Shown here: piece by piece, positions 44,022 to 52,910 of the stretch
How the letters are laid out: every line of letters begins with the position of its first letter
Position numbering within the stretch: the first letter of the stretch is position 1
Origin: Caulobacter segnis
GTDB lineage: Bacteria > Pseudomonadota > Alphaproteobacteria > Caulobacterales > Caulobacteraceae
Length of the DNA: 64,000 nucleotides
NCBI RefSeq assembly: GCF_029543125.1
Contig: NZ_JARQWW010000003.1
Span: 124,001 to 188,000 of the forward strand
Direction: 5' to 3'
The notes under the pieces: generated by a model
Told to the model about the DNA's origin: nothing
The model's database searches: none
What the model saw: only the letters and a program-made list of their open reading frames with translations
Position numbers and translations under genes: made by a program

Positions 44022-44717
44022 CTATTCACGCCGCAAAGCAGCCATATTCTCACGCATCTGCTGAACGGGCGTCTGGGGCAGGGCGTCGAGGATGAGGAAC
44101 CCGTCGCCATCCGTGTCGAGGATGGTGAAGCGCTTGCGCGCGGTGGTTTCGAACTCCGCCTTGGTGATGCGGAAATTGAAGTCGGCGTCCGCCCCTCGCA
44201 CCGGTTGGGGCTCGTTGAGCAGGCTGTAGGGCGCGGCGCCTTGCAGACTCATGCCCGCCATGACGCGGCGGTTCTTCAGCTTCTTGTCGCCGGGGCGCGG
44301 GCCGCCCTTGCGCGCGCCGCCGGGAGGCGGGCCGCCGAGGCCGCTACGGTCCGCGGTAGGCAGGATCTCCGGCGCGACCTTGTTTTCGTAGGCGGTGTTC
44401 TCCAGGGACGAGATGATCCCGTCCTTGTCCGTGTCCAGGGTGTCGAAGAACACCAGCGCGTCGGCCGTGAACTCCTTGCGGTCCAGCTTGCCGTCCTTGT
44501 CGGCGTCGGCCCGGGCGAACCAAGCGGCGACGGGATAGGGCGCGTCCGGCGCGGCGCGGAACGGCTCACCCGCCGGGCTGATGAACACCTGTTGCCGGGG
44601 GCCGCGAGGACCCTCGCGTGGCGGCCCCTCGCGCGGCACCTCGGGCGGCTGGGCGTGGGCGACGGCGGCGAAGGCGGCCAGGGGAAGCGTGACGGAGACG
44701 AGGAGGGAGCGGATCAT
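44022..44717 (-). CDS. exported EF-hand calcium-binding protein
   Basis: 231 residues with a signal peptide (LLVSVTLPLAAFAAVAHAQ). A Pro/Arg/Gly-rich linker follows. Four EF-hand-like loops are visible: DADKDGKLDRKEF, DTDKDGIISSLE, DADFNFRITKAE and DTDGDGFLILDA. The ATG at 44717 begins the signal peptide; upstream in-frame codons are excluded. It lies downstream of a two-component system on the same strand, a common pairing for calcium-responsive regulation. The binding target is unknown. Confidence 0.82.
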   Translation of the reverse strand: MIRSLLVSVTLPLAAFAAVAHAQPPEVPREGPPREGPRGPRQQVFISPAGEPFRAAPDAPYPVAAWFARADADKDGKLDRKEFTADALVFFDTLDTDKDGIISSLENTAYENKVAPEILPTADRSGLGGPPPGGARKGGPRPGDKKLKNRRVMAGMSLQGAAPYSLLNEPQPVRGADADFNFRITKAEFETTARKRFTILDTDGDGFLILDALPQTPVQQMRENMAALRRE

Positions 44718-44764
44718 GACTTCACAAACACCATGGCCGTTGCCGGCCGATTGCAGGTGCGCGC

Positions 44765-44814
44765 CCAAGCTTTGCCGGAGCGCAACAATCACGCCCAGAT
44801 AAGGCCAAGCTTGG
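44765..44814. promoter_or_regulatory. pair of CCAAGCTT-core palindromes upstream of the EF-hand gene
   Basis: CCAAGCTTTG at 44765-44774 and the perfect palindrome CCAAGCTTGG at 44805-44814 share the core and are 40 bases apart centre to centre, close to four helical turns. They are in the 104-base gap between the histidine kinase stop and the EF-hand start, 48 and 88 bases before that ATG. A regulator binding here, possibly the adjacent response regulator, is inference. Confidence 0.4.
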
Positions 44815-44821
44815 GCGAATG

Positions 44822-46186
44822 TCAGAGGGGCAGCCGGACCCGCGCGGTCATTCCGCCTTCGCGGTTGTGCAGGGTGACGTCGCCGCCGTGGGAGCGGGCG
44901 ATGGAGCGGACCACCGCCAGGCCCAGCCCGATGCCCCCGGTCTCGCGATTGCGCGAAGGCTCGCCGCGATAGAAGGGGTCGAAGACCCGGTCCATCTCCC
45001 GGTCCGACACGCCGGGACCGTCGTCCTCGATCTCGATGATCGCGAAGCCGTCCTCGGCGAAGACACGCCCGCGCGCCGCGCCGCCGTATTTGAGCGCATT
45101 GTCCACGAGGTTGGACACCAGTCTCCGCAGGCCCAGGGGATCGCCGTCGATGACGATGCGGTCACACCGCTCGACGCTGGCCTTCCCACCCATCTCGGCG
45201 GCGTCGTCGATGACGCTCTCCAGCAGGGAGGCCAGCTCCAGCTTGGTCCGCTCACCTTCCCGCGTGGCGTCGCGGACGAAGGTGATGGCGGCGGAGATCA
45301 TCTCGTCCATCTGATCGATTTCGGCGGCCAGCTTGCCCCGCAGCTCCTCCGGCGCACCCTCGATGCGAAAGCGCAGGCGGGTGAGGGGAGTGCGCATGTC
45401 GTGGGCAATGGCCCCGATCATGGCGGTGCGGTCCTCCACATAGCTGCGCAGGCGCTGCTGCATGCCGTTGAAGGCGGTGGCGGCGGCCTTCACCTCCGCC
45501 GAGCCTTTCAGCTCCAGCGGCGGCGCCCCGGGATCGCGGCCCAGGCGCTCGGCTGCATCCGCGAAGGCGCTGATCGGCGCGGCCAGGCGGCGGGCGAACA
45601 ACCACACCAGCGGCGTCACCGCCAGGATCGACAGGCCCAGCACCAGCAGCAGGCGCGCCTGCCATTCGTCGGGACGCAGGGACGGCTTGGGTTCGACCAC
45701 GATCCAGTGGCCGTCGGCCTGCTGCACGGCCAGTTTGAACCGGCCGACCAGAAAGTCTTCGTGGCGAAGCTCGGGCGGCGGGCCGCCCTTCTGCTCCAGC
45801 AGGGCGCGGCGGATGCCGGGCGGCGGGGGGCCGGGGCGCAGCAGCAGGCGGCGCTGCATGCTGATCTTGAGGACGATGCGCGACGGATCGACATCGATCG
45901 CCCGGCCGATCACGGCCTTCAGCTCATTGCGGCGGCGGCTCAGCCGCTGGTCGTCGAAATTCAGCTTGTTGCGCGCACGAACCGCCAAGGGCCGCCCGTC
46001 GCGGGTGTCGGTCTCCACGCCCGTCTTTACCGCCTGGGCGATCTCGGTGACGCGATAGAACTCCGGCGTCGGCGGCGGCGACAGCAGGATCACCGCCACG
46101 CTGATCACCTGGGCGGCAATGAGGGTGAAGATCACCAGGCCGATGGTCTGGAGGAACAGCGGCGTGGCGGAGATGCGGCGGCTCAT
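44822..46186 (-). CDS. membrane sensor histidine kinase
   Basis: 454 residues with an N-terminal membrane helix (LVIFTLIAAQVISVAVILL), a periplasmic region to about residue 175, a second helix, a HAMP domain (RRLAAPISAFADAAERLG), the HisKA box AIAHDMRTPLTRL (phosphorylated His) and an HATPase with DNALKYGG, DDGPGV and GGIGLGLAVV. It overlaps the response regulator stop by 4 bases. The periplasmic domain contains short acidic and basic stretches but no recognised ligand fold. Confidence 0.92.
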   Translation of the reverse strand: MSRRISATPLFLQTIGLVIFTLIAAQVISVAVILLSPPPTPEFYRVTEIAQAVKTGVETDTRDGRPLAVRARNKLNFDDQRLSRRRNELKAVIGRAIDVDPSRIVLKISMQRRLLLRPGPPPPGIRRALLEQKGGPPPELRHEDFLVGRFKLAVQQADGHWIVVEPKPSLRPDEWQARLLLVLGLSILAVTPLVWLFARRLAAPISAFADAAERLGRDPGAPPLELKGSAEVKAAATAFNGMQQRLRSYVEDRTAMIGAIAHDMRTPLTRLRFRIEGAPEELRGKLAAEIDQMDEMISAAITFVRDATREGERTKLELASLLESVIDDAAEMGGKASVERCDRIVIDGDPLGLRRLVSNLVDNALKYGGAARGRVFAEDGFAIIEIEDDGPGVSDREMDRVFDPFYRGEPSRNRETGGIGLGLAVVRSIARSHGGDVTLHNREGGMTARVRLPL

Positions 46187-46917
46187 GCGGTCCGCGTGAC
46201 CTTGGGCGTGAACACGTAGCCTTCCGAGCGGATGGTGCGGATGATCTCGCCGGCGCTGTCGTCCAGCTTGCGGCGCAGGCGGCTGATCTGCACGTCGATG
46301 GCGCGGTCATAGGCGTCGGAATCACGCCCTCGGGCCAGGTCGAGAAGCTGGTCGCGGTTCAGAACGCGCTGCGGCCGGTCGATGAAGGCGCGAAGCAGGG
46401 TGAACTCGCCGCTCGACAGGTTGATCACCACCCCGTCGGGCGAGCGCAGGTCGCGCCGCACCAGATCCAACCGCCAGCCGGCGAACTCGCAGGTCGCGCC
46501 CAGGGCGGTGTCTTCGGCGGGGCGGGGCTCCTGGCGGCGGCGCAGGACCGCGCGGACGCGGGCGAGAAGTTCGCGCGGATTGCACGGCTTGGGCAGATAG
46601 TCGTCGGCCCCCAGCTCCAGGCCCACGATGCGGTCCGTCTCTTCGCCCATGGCGCTGAGCATGATGATCGACGGGCCGTCCGGCTGAGCCGCCAGCTTGC
46701 GGCAAAGGGCCAGGCCGTCGTCGCCGGGCAGCATGACGTCAAGGATGATGAGGTCGGGCTTCTGGCGCGAAAGGGCGCGCTCCATCTCCGTCCCGTCGCC
46801 GGCCGTCTCCACGAGATAGCCATGCTTGCCGAGGAAGTCGGACACCAGGTCACGGATGCCCGGATCGTCGTCGACCACGAGAATCCGGGGGGATGGATCG
46901 GTTCGGCTCATATCCAT
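46183..46917 (-). CDS. OmpR/PhoB-type response regulator
   Basis: The receiver has DDDPG acids and the phosphorylated Asp in ILDVMLPGDDG, then a Lys in YLPKPCNPREL. The winged-helix DNA-binding domain carries NRDQLLDLARGRDSDAYDRAIDVQISRLRRKL. The start is set at the ATG at 46917 (MDMSRT), with AAGG 4 bases upstream; the ATG at 46911 is equally plausible and a GTG at 46944 is less so. It is coupled to the kinase and followed by the EF-hand gene. Confidence 0.92.
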   Translation of the reverse strand: MDMSRTDPSPRILVVDDDPGIRDLVSDFLGKHGYLVETAGDGTEMERALSRQKPDLIILDVMLPGDDGLALCRKLAAQPDGPSIIMLSAMGEETDRIVGLELGADDYLPKPCNPRELLARVRAVLRRRQEPRPAEDTALGATCEFAGWRLDLVRRDLRSPDGVVINLSSGEFTLLRAFIDRPQRVLNRDQLLDLARGRDSDAYDRAIDVQISRLRRKLDDSAGEIIRTIRSEGYVFTPKVTRTA

Positions 46918-46995
46918 TCCGCCTTCATGCCACGCCCCTGTCACGTTCCGATTTCAGCGCGGACATAGAAGCGAAACGTGGCCGGAACGCCAAGT

Positions 46996-47664
46996 TCAGG
47001 CGCCCGCCAGCACCCGGTCGGCCACATAGGGGTTGGATCGCCGCTCCGCCCCGAAGGTGGACATGGGGCCATGACCGGGCACGAACCGCACGTCGTCGCC
47101 CAGGGGCCACAGCTTCTGGGTGATGGAGGCGATCAGGTCCGCATGGTTGCCACGCGGGAAGTCCGTCCGCCCGATCGAGCCCTGGAAGAGCACGTCGCCC
47201 ACCTGGGCGAACTTCGCCTCGCGATGGAAGAAGATCACGTGCCCCGGCGTGTGCCCGGGGCAGTGGATCACCTCGAACTCCGTTTCACCCACCGTGACCA
47301 CGTCGCCGTCGCCCAGCCAGCGGTCTGGCACGAAGGCTCGCGCCTCGGGCATGCCCCAGCGGTCGCCGTTGGTGCTGATGTCGTCGATCCAGAACTGGTC
47401 GTCGGGGTGCGGCCCTTCGATCGGCACGCCCGTCTCCAGCTTCAGCGCCGCCGCGCCGCCGGCGTGATCAAGGTGCCCGTGGGTGATCCAGATCTTCTCC
47501 AGGGTCAGCCCCTGGTCCTCGATCGCCTTCAGCAGGCGCGGGACCTCGCCGCCGGGATCGATGATCGCCGCCTTCTTGGTCTTGGCGCACCAGACGATGG
47601 TGCAGTTCTGCTGAAGCGGCGTGACCGGCGCGATCACCGCGCGGATGGGGGGCTCGGAGCTCAT
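46996..47664 (-). CDS. MBL-fold metallohydrolase, glyoxalase II-like
   Basis: 222 residues. The metal-binding motif is H62-G-H64-L-D66-H67, followed by HCPGHTPGH, GDVLFQGSIGRTDFPRG and PGHGPMS. This short-form subfamily includes thioester and persulfide hydrolases (YcbL-like). The ATG at 47664 begins MSSEPPIRAV; the longer frame starts upstream without a good site. Substrate cannot be told from sequence. Confidence 0.88.
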   Translation of the reverse strand: MSSEPPIRAVIAPVTPLQQNCTIVWCAKTKKAAIIDPGGEVPRLLKAIEDQGLTLEKIWITHGHLDHAGGAAALKLETGVPIEGPHPDDQFWIDDISTNGDRWGMPEARAFVPDRWLGDGDVVTVGETEFEVIHCPGHTPGHVIFFHREAKFAQVGDVLFQGSIGRTDFPRGNHADLIASITQKLWPLGDDVRFVPGHGPMSTFGAERRSNPYVADRVLAGA

Positions 47665-47689
47665 GGCCCCAACATGGTGTGATGCGCCC

Positions 47690-47719
47690 AAAAGAAAAGG
47701 CCCGGACGATGCCCGGGCC
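47690..47719 (-). terminator. rho-independent terminator of the amino acid permease gene
   Basis: On the minus strand GGCCCGG and CCGGGCC pair over 7 bases around GCATCGT and are followed by TTTTCTTTT. It lies just after the permease stop at 47745 and upstream of the MBL gene start, so it separates the two transcripts. Confidence 0.85.
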
Positions 47720-47744
47720 GATCCTTGAAGCCTGTGAAGGACGC

Positions 47745-49286
47745 TTAGTCCTTCGGCGCGCCGATGGCTTGCGCCTCGGTCGGCGGGGCGTCGGGGGCCG
47801 TCTCAGGAACCTCGACGATGCCGCGGCCCACGTGGCTGTTGCGGAAGCCGTACGCGAAGTACAGCAGCAGACCGATGCCCGACCACACCGGGAACACCAG
47901 CTTGGCGGCCGGCGGCAGGAACATGAACAGCACGATGCAGCCGATGCCGGCCACCGGGGCCACGATCCAGACCAGCGGAGCGCGGAACGGACGGTGGCGG
48001 TTCGGCTCGCGGATGCGCAGCAGCACCACCGTGATGGACACCGCCAGGAAGGCGAACAGCGTGCCGGAGTTCGAGATGTCCGCCAGCGAGCCGACCGGGA
48101 AGAAGGCCGCCGCGACCATCACGCCCACGCCGGTGACCATGGTCACCACGTGCGGCGTCTTGAACTTCGGATGCACCTTGCTCAGCACGGCCGGCAGCAG
48201 GCCGTCGCGCGACATCACGAAGAACAGGCGGGTCTGGCCATAGACCATCATCAGGATGACCGAGGGCAGGGCCAGGAAGGCCGCCAAGCCCAGCAGGTTG
48301 CCGACCGACGGATAGCCGATCTCGCGCAGGACATGCGCCAGGGCTTCCTTCGAGCAGACCAGCGGCTGCTGGGCGCCGGCGGCGATGTTGGCGCACTGAT
48401 CGGCCAAGGCGCGAGAGCCCGGAGCCAGGTGCGTGACGCCGTCCGCCGCGAACAGCGGTTGAGCGCCATAGGCGCCGATCGCGCCGCTGGCGACCAGGAT
48501 GTAGAAGATGGTGCAGATGACCAGCGAGCCGATCAGGGCCAGCGGGACGTTGCGCTGCGGGTTCTTGGTTTCCTCGGCGGCCGTCGAGACGGCGTCGAAG
48601 CCCACATAGGCGAAGAAGATCGAGGCAGCCGCCCCGATAATCCCGGGCGTGCCCAGCGGCGCGAACGGCGCGAAGTTTTCCTGCTTCATCAGCGGCAGGG
48701 CCAGCACGATGAACAGGGTCAGGGCCGTCACCTTGATGGCGACCAGGACGGCGTTGACCGTGGCGCTCTCGGTGGTGCCGACGACCAGCAGGCCGGTCAC
48801 GGCGGCGGCGATGACGACCGCCGGCAGGTTGATGACGCCGCCGGCATAGGGGCCGTTGGCCAAGGCGGCGGGTATGACCACGCCGATGGAGTTCTCAAGC
48901 AGACCGACCAGATAGCCGGACCAGCCCACGGCCACGGCGCTGGCCGCCACGGCGTATTCGAGGATCAGGGCCCAGCCCACCAGCCAGGCGATGAACTCGC
49001 CCATGACCGCGTAGGAGTAGGTGTAGGCGGAGCCGGAGACCGGCACCATCGAGGCCAGTTCGGAATAGCAGAGCGCGGCGACCGCGCAGACGAAACCGGC
49101 GATGATGAAAGAGATCAGCATGCCCGGGCCGGCCTTTTGGGCCGCTTCGGCGGTCAGCACGAAGATGCCGGTGCCGATGATCCCGCCGATGCCGAGCAGG
49201 GTAAGCTGGAACAGACCCAGCGAGCGATGAAGCGACTTCTTCTGTGCGGTCGCCAGAATCGCGTCGAGCGGCTTAACGCGCCACAT
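47745..49286 (-). CDS. APC-family amino acid permease
   Basis: 513 residues with about 12 helices. The N-terminal signature GIGGIIGTGIFVLTA and SELASMVPVSGSAYTYSYAVMGE place it in the cationic amino acid transporter (YfnA/CAT) branch. The segment FFAYVGFDAVSTAAEETKNPQRNVP is a further marker. It has an AGGAGG-type site (TGGAGGAAAT) before the ATG. Substrate unknown. It is divergent from hrpB. Confidence 0.88.
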   Translation of the reverse strand: MWRVKPLDAILATAQKKSLHRSLGLFQLTLLGIGGIIGTGIFVLTAEAAQKAGPGMLISFIIAGFVCAVAALCYSELASMVPVSGSAYTYSYAVMGEFIAWLVGWALILEYAVAASAVAVGWSGYLVGLLENSIGVVIPAALANGPYAGGVINLPAVVIAAAVTGLLVVGTTESATVNAVLVAIKVTALTLFIVLALPLMKQENFAPFAPLGTPGIIGAAASIFFAYVGFDAVSTAAEETKNPQRNVPLALIGSLVICTIFYILVASGAIGAYGAQPLFAADGVTHLAPGSRALADQCANIAAGAQQPLVCSKEALAHVLREIGYPSVGNLLGLAAFLALPSVILMMVYGQTRLFFVMSRDGLLPAVLSKVHPKFKTPHVVTMVTGVGVMVAAAFFPVGSLADISNSGTLFAFLAVSITVVLLRIREPNRHRPFRAPLVWIVAPVAGIGCIVLFMFLPPAAKLVFPVWSGIGLLLYFAYGFRNSHVGRGIVEVPETAPDAPPTEAQAIGAPKD

Positions 49287-49453
49287 ATTTCCTCCAGAGG
49301 TCCCACGGCTCCCCCAGAGCCGCTTCGTGAAAGTCTGGCCCGGATCTCGAGCTCAGCGTGGCGCGACCGTGGCGACTTGCCTGCCCCCGGTCAAGCGGCA
49401 AGCACGACGGCGCCCCGCTTGGCGCGGAGGCGGGGGGCGTTTACAGGGCCTGC

Positions 49454-51895
49454 ATGCTTCCGATTGAAGAGGTATTGCCGAGATTGCAGGCGACGCTGCT
49501 CGATGCGTGCGCCGCCGTGCTGGTGGCGCCGCCGGGCGCGGGCAAGACCACGCGCGTTCCCTTGGCCCTTCTGGGGCAGCCGTGGGTGGGCGACGGGAAA
49601 ATCATCCTGCTGGAGCCGCGCCGACTCGCCGCCCGCGCCGCCGCCGAACGCATGGCCCAGAGCCTGAACGAACCGGTGGGCGAGACCGTCGGTTATCGCG
49701 TCCGCCTGCAATCCAAGGTCAGCGCCCGCACCCGGATCGAGGTGGTGACCGAGGGCGTCTTCACCCGGATGATTCTGGACGACCCGGGCCTGGACGGCGT
49801 CGCCGCCGTGCTGTTCGACGAATTCCACGAACGCAGCCTGGACGCCGATCTCGGCCTCGCCCTGGCGCGCGACTCGCAAGGCCTGCTGCGCGACGACCTG
49901 AGGGTGCTGGTCATGTCCGCCACCCTCGACGGCGCCCGCATCGCCGCCCACCTGGGCGACGCCCCGATCGTGGAGAGCGAGGGCCGGATGTTCCCGGTCG
50001 ACACCCGCTATCTCGGCCGCGACGACCGCCTCCGTCTGGAGGAGCGCGTGGCCCGCGCGGTTGAGCGCGCGCTGCAGGAGGAGGGCGGCTCCGTCCTCGT
50101 CTTCCTGCCGGGGCAGGGGGAGATCCGCCGCACCGAGACCCTGCTGAAGGAGCGCCTGCGTCGGCCCGATGTGGACGTGGCCCCGCTCTACGGAGCCCTC
50201 GATCCCGCCGTGCAGGACCGCGCCATCGCCGCCGCCGCACCGGGGCGGCGCAAGGTGGTGCTGGCCACCTCCATCGCCGAGACCTCCCTGACCATCCAGG
50301 GCGTGCGCGTGGTCATTGATTGCGGCCTGGCCCGCGTGCCGCGCTTCGACCCGGCCAGCGGCCTGACCCGCCTCGACACCGTGCGCGTCAGCCGCGCCGC
50401 CGCCGACCAGCGCCGGGGCCGCGCCGGCCGCACCGAGCCCGGCGTCTGCTATCGCCTGTGGGACGAGGCGGAGACCCGCGCTCTGCCCGCCTTCGGCCGG
50501 CCGGAGATTCTGGAGGCGGACCTCTCCAGCCTCGCCCTCGATCTCGCCCGCTGGGGCGCCCGCAATGCGGAGGGGCTGACCTTCCTCGATCCGCCGCCCG
50601 CCGCCGCCTTCAACGAGGCGCGGGGTCTGCTGCGTCGCCTGAACGCCCTGACCGACGACGGCGCGCTCACCACCCACGGGGAGCGTCTGGGCGACCTGCC
50701 GCTGGCCCCGCGTCTGGCCCACATGATCCTGCGCGCCGCCGCCTCGGGCCAGGCTGACCGCGCCGCCCTGATCGCCGCCGTGCTCAGCGAACAGGCCCTG
50801 GGCGGGCGCGATGTGGACCTGCGCCACCGGCTGGAGGCCGTGGGCCGCGACGGCTCGCCCCGCGCCCGCGACGCCAAGACCCTGGCCGGCCGCTGGGCTC
50901 GGGCGGCGGGCAAGGCCTCGAACGCCGAACCTCTCGACGACGCCCTGCTGCTGGCCGAGGCCTATCCTGAGCGCGTGGCCCGCGCCCGCGGTCCGGCGGG
51001 GGAGTTTCAGCTCGCCAACGGACGCGGCGTCTATCTGGAGGCCACCGACGCCCTGGCGCGCGAGAAGTGGCTCGCGGTGGGCGAACTCGGCGGCGGCGAC
51101 GCCCGCGACCGGATCCTGCTGGCCGCCCCCTTGGACGAGGCCGCCCTGCGCGAGGCCTTCGCCGACCGTCTGGTCGCCGAGGACCGCCTGGAGCCCGACG
51201 CCAAGGGCCGCGTCCGCGCCCGCCGTCTGCTGCGCCTGGGCAAGCTGGTGGTGGAGGAGCGGCTGATCGAAAAGCCCGACCCCGCCATGATCACCAAGGC
51301 CCTGATGGACAAGGTTCGGGCCGAGGGGCTGTCGGCCCTCAAATTCGGCGAGGCGTCCGACGGCTTCCGCGCCCAGGCCGCCTTCCTGCGCGAGCTCGAC
51401 GACAGTTGGCCCGACCTGTCCGACGCGGCGCTGATCGCCCAGCTCGACGATTGGCTGGCTCCGCTGCTGACCGGAAAGTCGTCCCTGGCGGACCTCTCCG
51501 ACCACGCCCTGGCCGACGCCCTGAAGACGCTCGTGCCTTGGGACCTGCAGCGGAAGATGGACGCCGCCGCCCCGTCCCGTTGGACCGCGCCCACCGGCAA
51601 CGCCTTCCGCATCGACTACGCCGCCGAGGGCAGCCCCCGCGTCGACGTCCGGGTGCAGGAGCTGTTCGGGCTGTCGACCCATCCGTCGGTGGGAGGAGGG
51701 CGCGTGCCCCTGACCCTGGCCCTGCTGTCACCCGCCCATCGCCCGATCCAGATCACCAAGGACCTGCCGGGCTTCTGGGCCGGCTCATGGAAGGCGGTCA
51801 AAAGCGAGATGAAGGGCCGCTATCCCCGGCACGTCTGGCCCGACGACCCGGCCAACACGGCGCCGACCGCCAGGGCGAAACCCCGAGGGACGTGA
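49454..51895 (+). CDS. hrpB: ATP-dependent RNA helicase HrpB
   Basis: 813 residues. Motif I is APPGAGKTT, motif II DEFHER (a DEAH variant), motif III SATLDG and motif VI QRRGRAGRTEPG. The HrpB-specific C-terminal region follows, with DLQRKMDAAAPSRWTAPTG and ELFGLSTHPSVGGGRVPLTLALLSPAHRPIQITKDLPGFW. The ATG at 49454 begins MLPIEEVLPRLQ. Role in RNA metabolism; precise target unknown. Confidence 0.95.
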   Translation: MLPIEEVLPRLQATLLDACAAVLVAPPGAGKTTRVPLALLGQPWVGDGKIILLEPRRLAARAAAERMAQSLNEPVGETVGYRVRLQSKVSARTRIEVVTEGVFTRMILDDPGLDGVAAVLFDEFHERSLDADLGLALARDSQGLLRDDLRVLVMSATLDGARIAAHLGDAPIVESEGRMFPVDTRYLGRDDRLRLEERVARAVERALQEEGGSVLVFLPGQGEIRRTETLLKERLRRPDVDVAPLYGALDPAVQDRAIAAAAPGRRKVVLATSIAETSLTIQGVRVVIDCGLARVPRFDPASGLTRLDTVRVSRAAADQRRGRAGRTEPGVCYRLWDEAETRALPAFGRPEILEADLSSLALDLARWGARNAEGLTFLDPPPAAAFNEARGLLRRLNALTDDGALTTHGERLGDLPLAPRLAHMILRAAASGQADRAALIAAVLSEQALGGRDVDLRHRLEAVGRDGSPRARDAKTLAGRWARAAGKASNAEPLDDALLLAEAYPERVARARGPAGEFQLANGRGVYLEATDALAREKWLAVGELGGGDARDRILLAAPLDEAALREAFADRLVAEDRLEPDAKGRVRARRLLRLGKLVVEERLIEKPDPAMITKALMDKVRAEGLSALKFGEASDGFRAQAAFLRELDDSWPDLSDAALIAQLDDWLAPLLTGKSSLADLSDHALADALKTLVPWDLQRKMDAAAPSRWTAPTGNAFRIDYAAEGSPRVDVRVQELFGLSTHPSVGGGRVPLTLALLSPAHRPIQITKDLPGFWAGSWKAVKSEMKGRYPRHVWPDDPANTAPTARAKPRGT

Positions 51896-51900
51896 GCCTT

Positions 51901-51936
51901 CTTCTCCCCGCACGCTTCGCTACGAGGGAGGAGAAG
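51901..51936. repeat. intergenic inverted repeat CTTCTCC...GGAGAAG
   Basis: CTTCTCC at 51901-51907 pairs with GGAGAAG at 51930-51936 around CCGCACGCTTCGCTACGAGG, immediately after the hrpB stop. It resembles short dispersed intergenic palindromes of Caulobacterales and may also act as a terminator. Its wider copy number cannot be checked in this window. Confidence 0.5.
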
Positions 51937-51947
51937 CGGATGCTTAT

Positions 51948-51999
51948 CCCCCTCCTCAGAACCTCCCGTAAGCTTTGCTCATCCCGTCGCAGGGGAGGG
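51948..51999. repeat. intergenic inverted repeat CCCCTCC...GGGGAGGG
   Basis: CCCCCTCC at 51948-51955 and GGGGAGGG at 51992-51999 are complementary over seven to eight bases. They bracket the segment TCCCGTAAGCTTTGCTCATCC. Together with the preceding repeat and the one at 52221-52302, it fills the 421-base gap between hrpB and the HxlR gene. The remainder of this gap (52000-52220) is without an ORF, ribosome site or terminator that I can support. Confidence 0.4.
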
Positions 52000-52220
52000 T
52001 GCGTGGCCACGCGCTGACGTCGCGGCGGGATCGGCTCCCCCTGGAGGCCGACCGACGCCGGGAACAGCCATACGAAGGCGTCGATCGCAGCGTTCACGAC
52101 AAGGACCCGCGCGGAGCGCCGGACTTCTTTCCAGCCACTCCAACCCAAATCGAGCGAAGACCAGTGCTCCGCTGCCCTCCCATCACCTTCGCGCAACCGC
52201 GCGAGGCGGCGAAGCCGTGC

Positions 52221-52302
52221 GTCCTTCGACAGGCTCAGGATGACGAACTCAGAGCCAATCCACCTTCGTCATGCTGAGCGGTCGCGAAAGCGGCCAGTCG
52301 AA
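52221..52302. repeat. dispersed-type inverted repeat (CTTCGAC / GTCGAAG)
   Basis: The left arm at 52221-52246 reads GTCCTTCGACAGGCTCAGGATGACGA. The right arm at 52264-52302 carries the complementary order TCGTCATGCTGAGC... GTCGAAG. This CCTTCGACAGGCTCAGGATGACG motif is well known as an intergenic repeat in many Alphaproteobacteria; here a diverged pair lies head to head. No adjacent insertion element is seen. Confidence 0.75.
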
Positions 52303-52316
52303 GCACGCAATGCACC

Positions 52317-52697
52317 TCAAGCCGCCTCGGCCGCCTTCTTGTCGAACTCCAAGCGGGCCAAGTCCATCTGCAGCTGGTTGGCGTGGGCCCATTGGCCGAG
52401 CGCCGCCACCGGCGCCTTCAGCGATTTCCCAAGCGCCGTCAGTTCATACTCCACGCGCGGCGGCACGGTGGGGAACACCGTGCGGTTCACCAGGCCCTCG
52501 CGCTCCAGATTGCGCAGGGTCAGGGTCAGCATCCGCTGGGAGATGCCGTTCACCATCCGCTTCAGCTCGTTGAACCGGCGCGGCCCGTCAGCCAGCAGCA
52601 TGACGATCAGCACCGTCCACTTGTCGCCGATCAAGGACAGGACATCCGTCACCGGGCGGCAGGCGGAGGGGGTGTAGGCGAGATTTTCTTGCGACAT
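52317..52697 (-). CDS. HxlR-family transcriptional regulator, probable redox sensor
   Basis: 126 residues with the winged-helix core VLSLIGDKWTVLIVMLLADGPRRFNELKRMVNGISQRMLT. The N-terminal Cys (PSACRPV, about residue 13) is in the place used by HypR/YodB-type thiol sensors. The ATG at 52697 begins MSQENLAYTP; an upstream TTG is less likely. It is divergent from an azoreductase gene, a pairing common for quinone- or diamide-responsive HxlR proteins. Two matching inverted 13-base elements flank the intergenic region. Confidence 0.85.
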   Translation of the reverse strand: MSQENLAYTPSACRPVTDVLSLIGDKWTVLIVMLLADGPRRFNELKRMVNGISQRMLTLTLRNLEREGLVNRTVFPTVPPRVEYELTALGKSLKAPVAALGQWAHANQLQMDLARLEFDKKAAEAA

Positions 52698-52727
52698 GAA
52701 ACGACGTTCTTCGGGTGGGCTGAAAAA

Positions 52728-52740
52728 GTAACTTAGGAAC
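52728..52740. promoter_or_regulatory. candidate HxlR operator, copy 1
   Basis: GTAACTTAGGAAC, 30 bases upstream of the HxlR ATG. The reverse complement of copy 2 differs at only two of 13 positions, so the same 13-base element is present near each of the two divergent starts in opposite orientation. A repressor site for autoregulation is inferred. Confidence 0.55.
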
Positions 52741-52831
52741 AAATCCAGCCTACTCAAGGGCTTGGCGCATCCCCAGCAGGCACATCCATGTGACCAGGGC
52801 TAACCCATGTGTCTCGGCACCAAATTTGTGC

Positions 52832-52844
52832 GTTCTTGAGTTAC
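52832..52844. promoter_or_regulatory. candidate HxlR operator, copy 2
   Basis: GTTCTTGAGTTAC, about 66 bases before the azoreductase ATG. It is the inverted near-copy of the element at 52728-52740 (11 of 13 bases match). Spacing between the two is 92 bases. Confidence 0.55.
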
Positions 52845-52910
52845 GAATTCCGGCGCACTTAATCGGCAGCAGGCTCGGTTACCGATCCGATGAAAAGGAA
52901 GGTTTCTCCA

